Part shown: piece after piece, positions 1 through 12,384 of the stretch
How the letters are laid out: every line of letters begins with the position of its first letter
Position numbering within the stretch: position 1 is the first letter of the stretch
Assembly: GCF_000708205.1 (NCBI RefSeq)
Contig: NW_014575561.1
Coordinates: 566,299-630,298 of the forward strand
Direction of reading: 5' to 3'
DNA length: 64,000 nt
Source: Mixia osmundae IAM 14324
Taxonomy: Eukaryota; Basidiomycota; Mixiomycetes; Mixiales; Mixiaceae
Position numbers and translations under genes: made by a program
Notes under the pieces: generated by a model
What the model saw: only the letters and a program-made list of their open reading frames with translations
What the model was told of the DNA's origin: nothing
Database searches by the model: none

Positions 1-172
1 TGCCTGTGAGCCGGCCGCACCGCCAACTGCGCCAGACCCGCTTCCTCTGCCGGATAGAGTCAGCCCTTACTCCGCAGTAGGTGCGGAAGACTTACCCTCC
101 GCCGACGAGGGGCGAGGCAGAAACATAAGCAACTGCGAGAGCCGAAAGAACGAAGCTGAGTGTGACCTTCAT
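1..172 (-). CDS. Secreted Gly-rich protein, 5' end only
   Basis: The first two exons of a gene that runs off the left edge. The ATG at 172-170 opens MKVTLSFVLSALAVAYVSAS, a textbook signal peptide with a likely cut after the Ala-Ser region, followed by PLVGGG. A 49-nt intron (47-95, GTAAGT...CAG with a CTGAC branch site) interrupts a Gly codon, and the next exon reads GSGSGAVGGAAGSQA. This suggests a secreted or cell-wall protein with a low-complexity Gly/Ser/Ala start. The mature domain lies outside the window, so no function can be given. Confidence 0.6.
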
Positions 173-605
173 GTTGTTGCTGCTGTCTTATGCTGTGAGT
201 ATTGCTACTGCTTTATGCTGTGAGGGTAATGTAGTAGATGCCGAGAAAGTGAGTGGATGCTGAGATGTGTTCGGCGGCTTCTGATATACCAGAGGACGGC
301 AAAATGCGGGACTTGCATTGCTCCGAGAAGTCATGCTGCGGGTGTTCGAAGAGGCAGAAAACTAGACCGAGATTGAGCGCGCAGGTCTCGACGGATGCTC
401 TCATTGCAAGCGTGCTCTCGGTGTCAAGCAAGACAGGGTCCGTGTCGGGTCAAGCTGCAGGATTCGCGTTGAGTAGAAAGTTTCAGCACGCGCCAAAAAG
501 TGTAGAACCGCGCAGCACGTTTTGTTTACAGCTTTCGCTGGACCTGACGAGGTACATACAGATCAAAAAGGCAGACGACACCGGGGGACGCCGACGCAAA
601 ACGAT
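173..605. other. Intergenic, no gene seen
   Basis: Open frames exist on both strands, the longest being a plus-strand frame over 253-657. Its composition is not protein-like and its 3' end runs through the tRNA gene, so I do not call it. It probably holds the promoter of the secreted protein on its left. Confidence 0.5.
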
Positions 606-703
606 TGCTCGCTGCCCGAGTCGAACGGACGATCTCGTCATCTCAAAGGAATTCTAATTCCAAGGTTACTAGTGACGCGCCTTACCAGCTTGGCCAAGCG
701 AGC
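606..703 (-). tRNA. tRNA-Thr (AGU anticodon) with intron
   Basis: Read on the minus strand, a full cloverleaf can be drawn. The acceptor stem is GCTCGCT/AGCGAGC with discriminator A. The D arm GCC...GGC encloses AAGCTGGTAA. The anticodon stem is CGTCA/TGACG and the T arm is GTCCG-TTCGACT-CGGGC. Pol III box A (TGGCCAAGCTGG) and box B (CGTTCGACTCG) are both present. The anticodon loop begins CT-AGT-A, giving anticodon AGU (Thr, ACU codons). A 25-nt intron (642-666) sits at the standard position one base 3' of the anticodon. No CCA is encoded, as expected for a nuclear eukaryotic tRNA gene. Confidence 0.85.
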
Positions 704-815
704 ATGCTGGGGTACGGCCAAATTTGTGAACATAAAGGCTTGACAGCGCGAATGCATTAAATGTAGGGGCGCGCTTGCTCAAGCACACAAATCCTTACCG
801 ATCGCTAACGCTCAG

Positions 816-1756
816 TCATTGAAGTGAAGGTATGAGGGTACGCTTCAGAAAGTCCTCGAGCTCAGTCACAGGGCCTCGGGCGTTCTCGACTGCCCATTTG
901 ATCTTAGCATCCGAATCCTGCCCATAGTAGCTTTGGCCGTCTTTGAACCATTGGAACATGTCCGCGATACAAGCCTGGGCAGTGGGCGGAAAGTGTGAGA
1001 GGAACTCGGAAGCAGAGACTTGTTGGTAGATCACCTCCTTGCCAGAGATGCGCGACAGGATTGTGGTAGCCTCAACCATGGTGTACTGAGGAGTTGCTAT
1101 GCACCAGACGGGTCTTGTCATATTTGATGGGATCCGCCAGCATTGCAGCAACGAACTTGCCCGTGTCGCCGACAATGTCAATCAGTGGCTTGGGGTCATC
1201 TGGTATGTAAAGATGGCAAAGGACGAATGTGCCATCCACTGTTGGCCTGGGCTGAAGGGGGCCGAGAAAGTTCTGCATGAATCCGCCAGGTATGAAGAAT
1301 GAGGATTCGACGGACAGAGCGGCGATATAGTCTTGTATGTCTGCTTTGGCTTCGCATGATGTCGCGTTTGTCAGTCTACCGTCTGTCAGTCTGGCTGGTG
1401 AGACAAGCGAGCTAAAGATGATCTGCTGCGCGCCAGCCGTGACCGCAGCGTCTGCGATAGCTTTGCCATGAACAGTCTCTTGTTCTCGACCGTCGGCAGC
1501 AAAGACGGGCACGGTAATGATGACCACGGAGTCAGCGCCTTCTACCGCTACGGCGAGAGAGTCTTGTTCGCTGAAGTCGCCCCTCACGACCTGCACGCCG
1601 CGCGCTGCCAGTGCTCGTGCCGCTGGCTTAGTCGTATCGCGCGTGATACCTTTGATCCTATACGAATGCTTTCAATGCGTCGTCGGCAAGAGTTGTATCG
1701 ACAATTGATCCACCCTGCTGGCCTGTTGCCACAAATACGACGAGCAGCTCATCCAT
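816..1756 (-). pseudogene. NmrA-like NAD(P)-binding protein, broken
   Basis: Three reading frames in succession match one NmrA/HSCARG-type Rossmann protein. The first, from the ATG at 1756, has the dinucleotide-binding turn VATGQQGGS. The second has RIKGITRDTTKPAARALAAR, then GDFSEQDSL and FIPGGFMQNF. The third has YTMVEATTILSRISGKEV and runs to the stop at 816. The frame changes near 1660 and near 1090. Neither place holds a possible intron, because the available GT...AG spacing is about 20 nt or less. I therefore read this as a host gene with two small indels; sequencing error is the alternative. If intact it would have been a roughly 300-residue redox-sensor or transcription-regulator-like protein. 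Confidence 0.65.
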
Positions 1757-2510
1757 CGCTTGCCGGTCTGCTATCTGAAGCGGCGCACACGCAAGGGGTA
1801 TCGCCTCTGCTCATGTACATGGCTGCAAGCTCCGATAGGCGCGTTCCTCCGATAGCTCCGCTTTGACCACAGTGCTGTTCAGCGACATTGCGCGAAGGTC
1901 CACCCCGTGCTCACACTGGCGCAGACGAACATGTGACGGGACTAGACTTGTCATCATCAGGTGCTAGCTCCGCAGCTCTCGCCAGACCGCGCTGATTATG
2001 TTAGCGTTGGCCATCGGCGTCGAGCCTTGGCGCACTGCTGGAGCGAAGTTTGCTGGGAAACGGCAATCTTGAGTGACTGCCCGGCAGCGCGCAGCTATGG
2101 CTGTTGCGCAGCTGGCAGGGTCTGCCAAGCGTCATTTGTCATCCTGCTTTGACAACGGCGCAAAATGGGGCAAAAAATAGAAAAGCTGAGTTGAGTTGAT
2201 CGAGTTGAGCTATTTCAAGAAAGTCTTGGCATTCGTGTGACTACGACTCCTTCAAGCGTTTCTTCTCTATCTCTCACTCTGTGCGCAACGACTTTGGCGT
2301 GGACAGTGATACGCTTGCCTGCACCATACAGCGTCGCACGCAGAAAGGATTGGGACCAACTGTACGGTGGTACTCTTTCTACAGCGACATTGTCGTCTAC
2401 GCGCACCACCTGTGCGTCACTGCCAAGCATTCGACAAATATAGCACTTCCGCTCGAGAACACGCAAAAGTAGACGACAGAGCATCTGCCGACTCAGCGAC
2501 TGCAATCGGC
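1757..2510. other. Intergenic, no gene seen
   Basis: About 750 bp between the divergent NmrA-like pseudogene and the next plus-strand gene. Only short overlapping frames on both strands are present, with no recognisable domain or splice-linked protein. It presumably holds the promoter of the gene starting at 2511. Confidence 0.4.
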
Positions 2511-3552
2511 ATGTCAAAGCTGGCGAAGACTGCAAATACGGCGCAAATGCAAAAGGCTTGGCATTCGGGCGATGCGCCGTCGTCAATCTGGCAAGACGGC
2601 CGCGCTAGACATCGACGCGGCAGCAACACAAGCACAGCGTCCAGCAACGCTTCTGAGCCGGTCATCCTCGACCTGAACCATCTGTACGCCCTGTATGAAG
2701 CAAAATTCTCGTACATACGGCCAGAGACTTGGCACAAAGCCCGAGTCGCAATCGAGAGCCAATGCATGCCCGTCGCAGCATACAGCAACATCCGAGCCAC
2801 GCCTAGTCAGGAGAGTATCCTAGGCGCGTACGCTAGCCAGGGCAACGGGGATCAGGAATTGCTTCTCGCCTTGCTCTTGACAAAATGTATCTTCGATCAG
2901 GTACGTGTCTTGTTATGTCAATCACAGCTTGCGACTGATCCCTGTCGACCAGTATCACCGACAGAGCATGAAGCGACAAGCAGCCATCGGTCGAGCATCC
3001 AAATCCTCGTCGCCCTCCTCGCCAGAAGACAATGCCTCACTCGCGTTACCGCCTTTGCAGTGCAACAAGGCTGCCTCCGGAAAGCGAGCGCGCATCACGT
3101 TGCCAGGTATCGCATCACTGTCATCGCTGTCGCCTCCTACATCACCCGAGATGCTCCAGCGTGACTCAGAGCCTGTGTCGCGCAGCTTTGCTTATCAGCC
3201 GCCTCTACCAAGACTGACCGGTGGGCCCAGCCATAGAGACGATATGCGGCCACACAAGCTCGAGAAGCGCCGGCGAGTCATGAGTGTACCGGAGGAGCAT
3301 CAGTCGGACGCGTCGAGACATGTCAAGCAACTGTTGCGCACAAAATTGCTACAGCGCTCGCCGCAGGCAGCCCTCGCAGCCCGGAGGGTCTCGCCGTCTC
3401 GATCTCGCTCGCCAATGCCCTCTTCAAGGCCTTTGCTTGAGAAACCAAAGCTGGACCCGAACCACCCGAGCCTCTACAACGCACACTCGCTAGCCATAGC
3501 CAGTCGGGCAACCACTTGCAGAAACCTGTCGGATGTTCGTAGCAGTGTATGA
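2511..3552 (+). CDS. Unknown protein, conserved N-half and basic tail
   Basis: Two exons, 2511-2900 and 2953-3552, with a 52-nt intron (GTACGT...CCAG) in phase 0, give 329 residues. The N-terminal third is Ser/Ala-rich. Around residues 45-75 there is an ordered-looking block containing VILDLNHLYALYEAKF and RPETWHKARVAIES. The C-terminal half is basic and rich in Ser/Pro/Arg (for example SPSRSRSPMPSSR) and looks disordered and possibly nuclear. I do not recognise the family. The frame stays open upstream to 2367, so an earlier start is possible; 2511 is the best-placed ATG before the conserved part. Confidence 0.55.
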
Positions 3553-3725
3553 GACTTGATCGGCGTGTTGTACCGGATCGCGTACCGCTCAGGCATGCGT
3601 TCTGACGATGTAAAGTCCATGGCATTTCAATTGATGAATTTGCATTACCGCCGCGACGCGCTTTCGTTTCGTGTCGGTGTAGCGCAGCGCAGCATGCGAA
3701 TGCGACGCTGACGGCACGCCACGGC

Positions 3726-5873
3726 ATGAACGCGAAGAAGGCGCAGTCATCGCCTCCGCCGGCAGACCTACCGCTGCCAGAGATGAACGGCCATTCGCAC
3801 GGCCATTCGAAGCCAGGCCGCAACGGATCAATCTCAATATCAATGCCTTTGAGTAGCTCAGTGAACACATACCCATCACCTACAGGCGGCAGCAGGCGTC
3901 ACTTGCCGTCTCTGTCTACGGCTTCAGCGCCGAGGATACGTCTCTCGCTCGCTGGCGCCCGGCAGCCACTCGACACCCGCCTGCGCTCGAAGCGATCCTT
4001 GCTGTCTCGACTATCACTAGATGCGCCTCTTGACAGAAGGCGAATTGCTTGGCTGACAGGTCTTGCGACTGTCCTTGTGATACTATATGTCAGTAGGGGA
4101 GAGTACAGCGGCGTACAGAGGCGTACAGTCATCGGACTCGAGGATGCAACGTCTGGCGTCCTCAGAGAACTCGCGGAAGCATATCATCCTCACGCTGCAG
4201 ACCAAGCCGATCGTCAGGCCGTGCTCGCACCGGACAGACCCGCACAAGATGATGCAGCGCTCGGGCCGCAAGACTCAGACGGTGCTGCAGAGCAGGACGA
4301 TGAACCAGAAGTATATGAGCAGCTGGAGCCCGCGCAAATTCACGACATAGATGTCAGGCCGGTCAAACACTCGCCCTCTGGGGATCCCAATGAGCGATAC
4401 CTGGGATATTTTCCACACTCGGGCTACCACAATCAACGTATTTCATTGGAGAATGCCCTCACACTCGCCAAATTACTGGGCCGCACGCTTCTTCTGCCAC
4501 CGTGCTGGCTAGGCCTGGCGATACCGTACATCTCGTTCGACAAGTTATGGCAGCGCGTCGACCAAGCGAACAAGGCCGGCTTGGAGAGATGCGCTCGCTT
4601 GGCCGATACCGATGAGATAATGCCACGCGAATGTCTGACCTTTTTTGAATATACGCAAGTCGGCTGGGACTTTCTCGTCGATCTTGAAGGTATCGTAGCT
4701 CAGCAACCCGTCGTTGACCGGTGGAACACCTCCGAAGCTTGGCTACGGGACGAGCTCGGTCTCGAACGCAAAGACATGTATTTCCTCAAAGATGCGACAG
4801 TTTATGACTATAAGATCTATGACAACCTGGAGGATAGGGCGGAACTAGAGAAGTTCAAAACGCGCATCGAGATTGATCAGCTCAGGTCATACGATTCGTA
4901 TAGGCTGCTCCACATCGGCTCCCTCTTTGGAACTTCGCGTTTGCGCGTCAGTCTCGAAGAGAGCTATGCAGCAAGATCACTATTCAGACAGCATATGGTC
5001 TTCAGAAATCCAGTGCTTGATGATATCACTGATACCATTCGAGATCGGCTGGGCGGCCCGGCGGGATACCATGCCCTTCATCTGCGCGTGGGCGACGGCA
5101 TCTTCCTCGCCAGCGCCCATCAAAATTGCCTCGACATCTTCAGGACATTGCTGTCGAGCAAAATGAAGATAGAGTCAACGCTGATTGATCAACTGATCGA
5201 CGAGAGTCAGCGCAAGCGACAGCAGCGTGTGCCGGGTCTAATGCCGCGCGCTCTCGATGTTCCGCCATCCACCGTTGATGTGCCTACACCTCTGGCCGAC
5301 GACAAGCCTGCTTCGTCTGACGATACAATCATCAAGCGTTCAAACAGCCGCCCGCAGGATATGGCGGCCTATCGTCACGAGCCACTCGGACCCCTGCCAC
5401 GCATCACGTCGCTCGAGAACAGTGTTCTCGCCAAGAGCTTGCGCTGTCGGGGCAGCTTTCACAATCGCATCGATCGTTTGCCCCTCAACACACCACTCTA
5501 CCTCGCAACAGACTCACGATCCCCCGCGACAGATCCGAACCTGGCCATCTTCTTTGACACGTTTCCCTGCATATTCATGCTATCCGATTTCACGACCGTC
5601 AATGCAATCAGCACCGAAGCAGTCAAGTCATTACACGACATGGAAGGCTTGCGCAACGCGGAAGACAAAGTCCATCTGGCCCAGTTCTTCACGCCGCTCG
5701 TAGACGCCATGATCGCTGCCAAGGGCAGAGCCGTGATTGGCACACCTATGAGTACATTCAGCAGATTCGCCGTCGACGTCTTACATCAAGTAAGCCTGTC
5801 TCTGTACTTCGGCTGTCATGGGCTAACAATCGAGCAGGTTGCACATGGATGGCCTATCATTGAACGTGGATAA
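3726..5873 (+). CDS. Type II membrane O-fucosyltransferase-like protein
   Basis: About 699 residues. A Ser/Pro-rich cytosolic tail of about 105 residues with the His-rich stretch GHSHGHS precedes one membrane segment (about residues 107-123, IAWLTGLATVLVILYV), so the rest should be lumenal in the Golgi or ER. The lumenal part has YFPHSGYHNQRISLENAL and LLGRTLLLPP, which resemble the N-terminal donor-site region of O-fucosyltransferase-like (GT-B) proteins, and later HALHLRVGDG, matching the conserved HxRxGD motif. A 48-nt intron (5790-5837, GTAAGC...GCAG, phase 0) near the end is a multiple of three, so both spliced and unspliced forms keep the frame (VLHQ|VAHGWPIIERG). The acceptor sugar and substrate cannot be told from sequence. 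Confidence 0.6.
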   Translation: MNAKKAQSSPPPADLPLPEMNGHSHGHSKPGRNGSISISMPLSSSVNTYPSPTGGSRRHLPSLSTASAPRIRLSLAGARQPLDTRLRSKRSLLSRLSLDAPLDRRRIAWLTGLATVLVILYVSRGEYSGVQRRTVIGLEDATSGVLRELAEAYHPHAADQADRQAVLAPDRPAQDDAALGPQDSDGAAEQDDEPEVYEQLEPAQIHDIDVRPVKHSPSGDPNERYLGYFPHSGYHNQRISLENALTLAKLLGRTLLLPPCWLGLAIPYISFDKLWQRVDQANKAGLERCARLADTDEIMPRECLTFFEYTQVGWDFLVDLEGIVAQQPVVDRWNTSEAWLRDELGLERKDMYFLKDATVYDYKIYDNLEDRAELEKFKTRIEIDQLRSYDSYRLLHIGSLFGTSRLRVSLEESYAARSLFRQHMVFRNPVLDDITDTIRDRLGGPAGYHALHLRVGDGIFLASAHQNCLDIFRTLLSSKMKIESTLIDQLIDESQRKRQQRVPGLMPRALDVPPSTVDVPTPLADDKPASSDDTIIKRSNSRPQDMAAYRHEPLGPLPRITSLENSVLAKSLRCRGSFHNRIDRLPLNTPLYLATDSRSPATDPNLAIFFDTFPCIFMLSDFTTVNAISTEAVKSLHDMEGLRNAEDKVHLAQFFTPLVDAMIAAKGRAVIGTPMSTFSRFAVDVLHQVSLSLYFGCHGLTIEQVAHGWPIIERG

Positions 5874-6028
5874 GCCCGCGCGCTCTCGCATTTCAGTAGA
5901 TATGTACCCGCATTAGAAGCAAAAACACGCAATTGTTGTAGGCCGCGAGAAAAGAATGCACTGCGTTGCATACAAAGTCTGCGATGCATTCTTTACTTTG
6001 CTCAGCCACAACGTGTTATCATCGTTGA

Positions 6029-7832
<1,804 letters not shown>

Positions 7833-8114
7833 TCTGAGGGACGTTGATGTCGAGCCTGGTGCCAGTGCGCGAGCGCGTCAGCGTCTTGCAGGCCGATGGG
7901 GAATGGGCTCCCGTCTATCGCAGGTGCACGAGTGACGGTCCAGCGCAGGAGGTGTCGTACGGATCAGTAGCTCACACAGCGTCAAGCTAGCTTCTCTTCA
8001 GTTCTTAGGGCATCAACCTTGCTGCAGCTTGCTCGAAAACATGGTCCGCTCCCATCTCCGCCTGATCTTGGTACGATCATGCTCACCCCCAGCTCTCGCT
8101 CATAGGCGGGCGCA

Positions 8115-11100
8115 ATGGACCGTGCCAAGCGTGACGGCAAGCGTGCAGGAGGCAAGTGTTTGAGTTGGGTAGCGTTCGATCTGCTCGGCTGCCCAGATCC
8201 TTCGATGAAGGAGGTGCTGATGTCTTCCGTTTGACAGAGAACGACAAGGAGTCCCAGTATGGCTCTGTCTTTTCCGTTTCGGGTCCCGTCGTCGTCGGAG
8301 AGAACATGGCAGGAGCAGCCATGTATGAGGCAAGTCGAACACGACATAGCTAGGAACACAGCTGACGCTGAGCCATCAGCTCGTTCGTGTCGGCCATGAC
8401 GAATTAGTAGGAGGTACCGCCGATCACTTTGAGCTCAGCAAGCAGCTCACAGCGACTCCGATCCGCAGAGATCATCCGCATCAACGGCGACAAGGTCACA
8501 ATCCAAGTCTACGAGGAAACGTCGGGTCAGCCAGACTTGACACTACGAGTTCACGATACTCATCCTTGGCTTATCGCAGGCATGCAAATCGGCGATCCTG
8601 TCCTGCGAACCGGCAAACCGCTCTCTGTCGAGCTGGGACCAGGTGTGCTGCCCACTGACAATTCTCGAGCTGTATGAACCTGTGCCTGCAGGTCTCTTGA
8701 GCAATATCTACGATGGCATTCAGCGGCCACTGAGGGCACGTTGCAACCCACGTCCAATGACTTACACGGCTGACTTGTGATGCACCGCGCAGAACATTGC
8801 GGAAAAGTCAGGCTCGATTTATATCCCCCGAGGCATTAGCACCCAGGCGCTCGATAGAGAGCATGAATGGGATTTCAAGCCGCTCGACTCGCTCAAAGTG
8901 GGCGATCACATATCAGGCGGCGGTACGTGTCCAGATTCAGCTTCCGTCGATCATTCGTGACATCCCATATGCGCAGATATCTTCGGGTCTGTTTTTGAGA
9001 ACTCGCTCATCGATGACCATAAGATCATGCTAGGCCCTCGAGCAATGGGCACCATCACGCACATCGCGGACAAGGGTAGCTATACCGTCGAGGTCAGTCG
9101 TCTTTCATCTCAGCGCACGGTACATCAAATGACCTATCGGCCAACAGGACGTCGTGCTCGAAACCGAGTTTGAAGGCAAGAAAACCGAGCACACAATGAT
9201 GCAAATCTGGCCCGTCAGAGCACCTAGACCGACAGACGAGAAGCTGGAGACCACTAATCCACTCCTCACTGGTCAACGTGTCCTCGATACGCTGTTCCCT
9301 TGTGTTCAGGGAGGCACAACTGCCATTCCTGGCGCCTTTGGTTGTGGCAAAACGGTCATCTCTCAAGCTGTCTCCAAGCAAGTCCCTAGGTGTCTTGCTA
9401 TCATAGCAGCTAATGGAATCGTAGATTCTCGAACTCTGATATCATTGTCTACGTCGGCTGTTTCGCCAAGGACACTGCGGTGCTCATGGCCGACGGCACT
9501 GAGAAGCCGATTCAGGACGTCGCCATTGAGGACGAAGTTATGGGCAAGGACGGCTGTGGTCGTGTAGTCGTCGGCCTTCCCCGGGGCGTCGAAACGATGT
9601 ACGACGTCGCTGCGATTGGTCAGCATCACAACCAGGCAGAGAATGGGCTCCTCAACTTCACTTGCAATGCCAGTCATAAGCTCGTTGTCTGCACGCCGCA
9701 GCACGTTCGCCTCACAGATCACATGCTCGGCCAGAAGATGCAGACGTCGGTCTCGTACTTCGTCATGGGTCAGGAGCGCGTCAGCGCAGATCGCGTCATT
9801 AGCGCAGTGACGCTACGCATGCGTTCGTGGCAGCACGAGCTTCACGGCGGTCACAGAGCTGCTCGCGTCAAAGCCGAGGCTTTCAAGGCTTCGATCGACA
9901 AGGATGAGATCTTCAACTGGACCATTGAAGCTCAACACGTCGCAGCGCTGAACATGCATGTGCGCAAGGCGACGCAGCAGACTATCAGCCCGGTCTTGCA
10001 CGAGAACCATCGCTTTGGCGATATCTTGAGTCAGCACGGTCTAGATCCGCAACTTGACGCCAGAGTCGCATATCTGGTCGGTCTTTGGCTGGGCAGCGGC
10101 TCCTCGGATGAACCGGCATTGACGATCGCCTCGAATGATGCAAAGACCGTTGAGCGTATCGATAGCCTCTGCTCAGCACTCGGCCTTGTCGCATCGGTTA
10201 GCGACGAGCATCATCGAGCCAAGATCGCTCGAGTCCAGGAGAATGTCGCCCACTCTGCTGCAACAGCAGATGATCAGAAACTGCACCGTGATCTGCACAT
10301 CAAGATCGTTGCAGATGGCGGCGAGACGAGCCATAACGTGTTTTGGACTACCCTCAGCGAAAACGGCTTCCGTGGCGCGTCGGCCAAGGAGCCCAAGGCG
10401 GTGCCTTCATGGGTCGCGTCAGAACCGTTCGGCGTGCGCGAGGCTTTCGTCGCAGGCATGGTCGACTCGGCCGGTCAAGTCAAGGCCAGCAAGGATCGTG
10501 CCATGCGCAGAAATGTAGACATCCTGACGGGACACGCATCCGTCTGTGACGGCCTTGTTCGGGTGGCTCGCTCACTTGGCATACGAGTCTCGGCCTCGAT
10601 GCAGGCAGTCAACGCATACGCTGTCTTTTTGTCTGGTGGTGAGGTAATCCAGTCAATGCTTAGCCTTTGCGCAGTCGAATGCAATCGCGCAGCACGGCCC
10701 GAAGGCCCAGTCAAGCGCCCCGGACAATCCTTCAACTTTACTGTCACGAAGACTGATCAAGCTCCATACTATGGCATAACGCTTGCTGACGATACGGATC
10801 ATAAATTCCTTCTGGGCAATCTCGCTCTCGTGCACAACTGTGGCGAGCGCGGCAATGAGATGGCCGAAGTCTTGATGGAATTTCCAGAACTGACCATTGG
10901 TCAGTCAACTTCGCAAAGGCTGGGTTTGAGAGCTGATAGGCCTGATCACTCCCAGAGCGTGAGGGCAAGGAGCATCCTATCATGTCTCGCTCCACCATCA
11001 TTGCGAACACATCGAACATGCCGGTAGCAGCACGAGAAGCGTCTATCTACACGGGCATCACCATCTCTGAGTATTTCCGTGATCAAGGCAAGAATGTCTC

Positions 11101-12015
11101 GATGATGGCAGACTCGACGAGTCGATGGGCAGAAGCTCTGCGAGAGATTTCGGGTCGTTTGGCCGAGATGCCTGCCGACTCTGGCTATCCCGCGTATCTC
11201 TCCGCTAAGCTAGCTTCTTTCTATGAGCGTGCCGGGCGCGCAAAGTGCCTCGGTAGTCCAGACAGAGATGGCACAGTTTCCATTATTGGCGCGTGAGTCC
11301 TTCCTAACCTTCATCTGGAATGCTTGCTAAGTGAAGCATGTATGCAGAGTATCACCTCCGGGTGGTGACTTCTCGGATCCCGTCACGTCTGCGACGCTGG
11401 GTATCGTGCAAGTCTTCTGGGGTTTGGACAAGAAGTTGGCCCAGAGGAAGCACTTCCCTTCCGTCAATTGGAATGTGAGCTACAGCAAGTACATCCGCGC
11501 ACTCCAGCCATGGTACGAACGTGAAGAGAGCGACTTCATCAACTATCGATCCAAGGCGAAAGAGATCCTGCAAAAGGAGGACGAGCTCGCAGAAATTGTG
11601 CAGCTGGTCGGCAAGAGTGCGCTCGGAGAGAGCGAAAAGGTCACGCTCGATGTTGCTCGGCTGCTGAAGGACGACTTCCTGCAGCAGAACGGCATGTCAA
11701 AATATGATCGGTACTGTCCATTCTACGTGAGTCATTCATTACTCGGTCAGCAGTCTGTGGCTGACGTAGACAATGTAGAAATCTACGGGCATGCTGCGAA
11801 ACTTCATCACATACTACGACGCAGCTCAAAAAGCTGTCGAGTCTGGCGAGATGTCGTGGAGCAAAGTCAGAGAGGCCACGGATCACGAATGGCATCAACT
11901 CACTCAAATGAAATTCGAGGATCCGAATGGTTCTGGCGCACAAGCAGAAATGGAGAAGAAGTACAAGCAGCTCACAGACTCGATCACAGAGAAATTCCGC
12001 ACTCTCAACGAATAG
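8115..12015 (+). CDS. VMA1: V-type ATPase catalytic subunit A (with intein)
   Basis: Thirteen exons give a precursor of about 1091 residues; removing the 460-residue intein leaves about 631, close to yeast Vma1. This subunit hydrolyses ATP in the V1 sector and drives vacuolar acidification. Seen in order: [48 protein letters not shown], the P-loop GAFGCGKT, then the intein, then [38 protein letters not shown] and [16 protein letters not shown]. Exons: 8115-8155, 8197-8329, 8380-8413, 8469-8525, 8580-8642, 8692-8735, 8793-8922, 8977-9092, 9148-9377, 9425-10899, 10956-11292, 11348-11726 and 11779-12015. Introns at 8330, 8736 and 9378 begin with GC. The first exon and its 41-nt intron are the least certain part. 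Confidence 0.92.
9459..10838 (+). mobile_element. VMA1 intein (VDE-type), endonuclease sites lost
   Basis: A 460-residue insert, in frame, sits between VYVG and CGERGNE of Vma1, the same site as the yeast VDE/PI-SceI intein (454 residues). It begins [18 protein letters not shown] and ends LVHN before the host Cys. Splicing residues are all present: Cys1, block B FTCNASH, penultimate His459, Asn460 and Cys+1. The C-terminal splicing block [18 protein letters not shown] is also close to VDE. The two LAGLIDADG helices are recognisable as [13 protein letters not shown] and [12 protein letters not shown]. Both catalytic Asp positions are changed: Ser at residue 213 (codon 10095-10097; D218 in VDE) and Ala at residue 338 (codon 10470-10472; D326 in VDE). 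I infer that it still splices but no longer cuts DNA. Confidence 0.93.
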
Positions 12016-12384
12016 AAGATGGCTGTTTTCCTCTGTATGCATATCCTGACAAGCCTGCGAATAGTTTGTGCGAATGGCTGAGTGACTGAACGGACCATGC
12101 TAAGCGCTCCGCATCCAAGGCGGTAGGTGATCCAGCCAAAGCAAGCCCTCGGACATCCTTCTGGGCTTCAGCAAGGCTCAATCTGGCCGGTGAAGTGCCA
12201 TGAAGGCCGTTCGAGCAGATATTGCAAGCGAGCGAGCCGTTGGACGGGATGGAGCAAATCATGGCACCTGAGCCTCGCGACTGATGCAAAGACGGTCTGC
12301 TGACCCTGTCATTTGGCGGCAATGCATCATGAGCGAGGAGCAGCCGCCAGCAGCCGCTCATCTCTTCGACAGTCGGCAGATTTG
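12016..12384. other. Intergenic, no gene seen
   Basis: The 3' flank of VMA1 and the promoter region of the mitochondrial Met-tRNA synthetase. No ORF with a recognisable domain and no tRNA fold was found. Confidence 0.5.

Noticed and set aside
253-657. 134-residue plus-strand ORF near the left edge
   Set aside because: Its 3' part overlaps the well-folded tRNA-Thr gene and its composition is not protein-like.
9480-11027. A free-standing 515-residue homing endonuclease gene
   Set aside because: The frame continues from the VMA1 exon through Cys1 and on into CGERGNE; it is an intein plus host extein, with no separate start needed.
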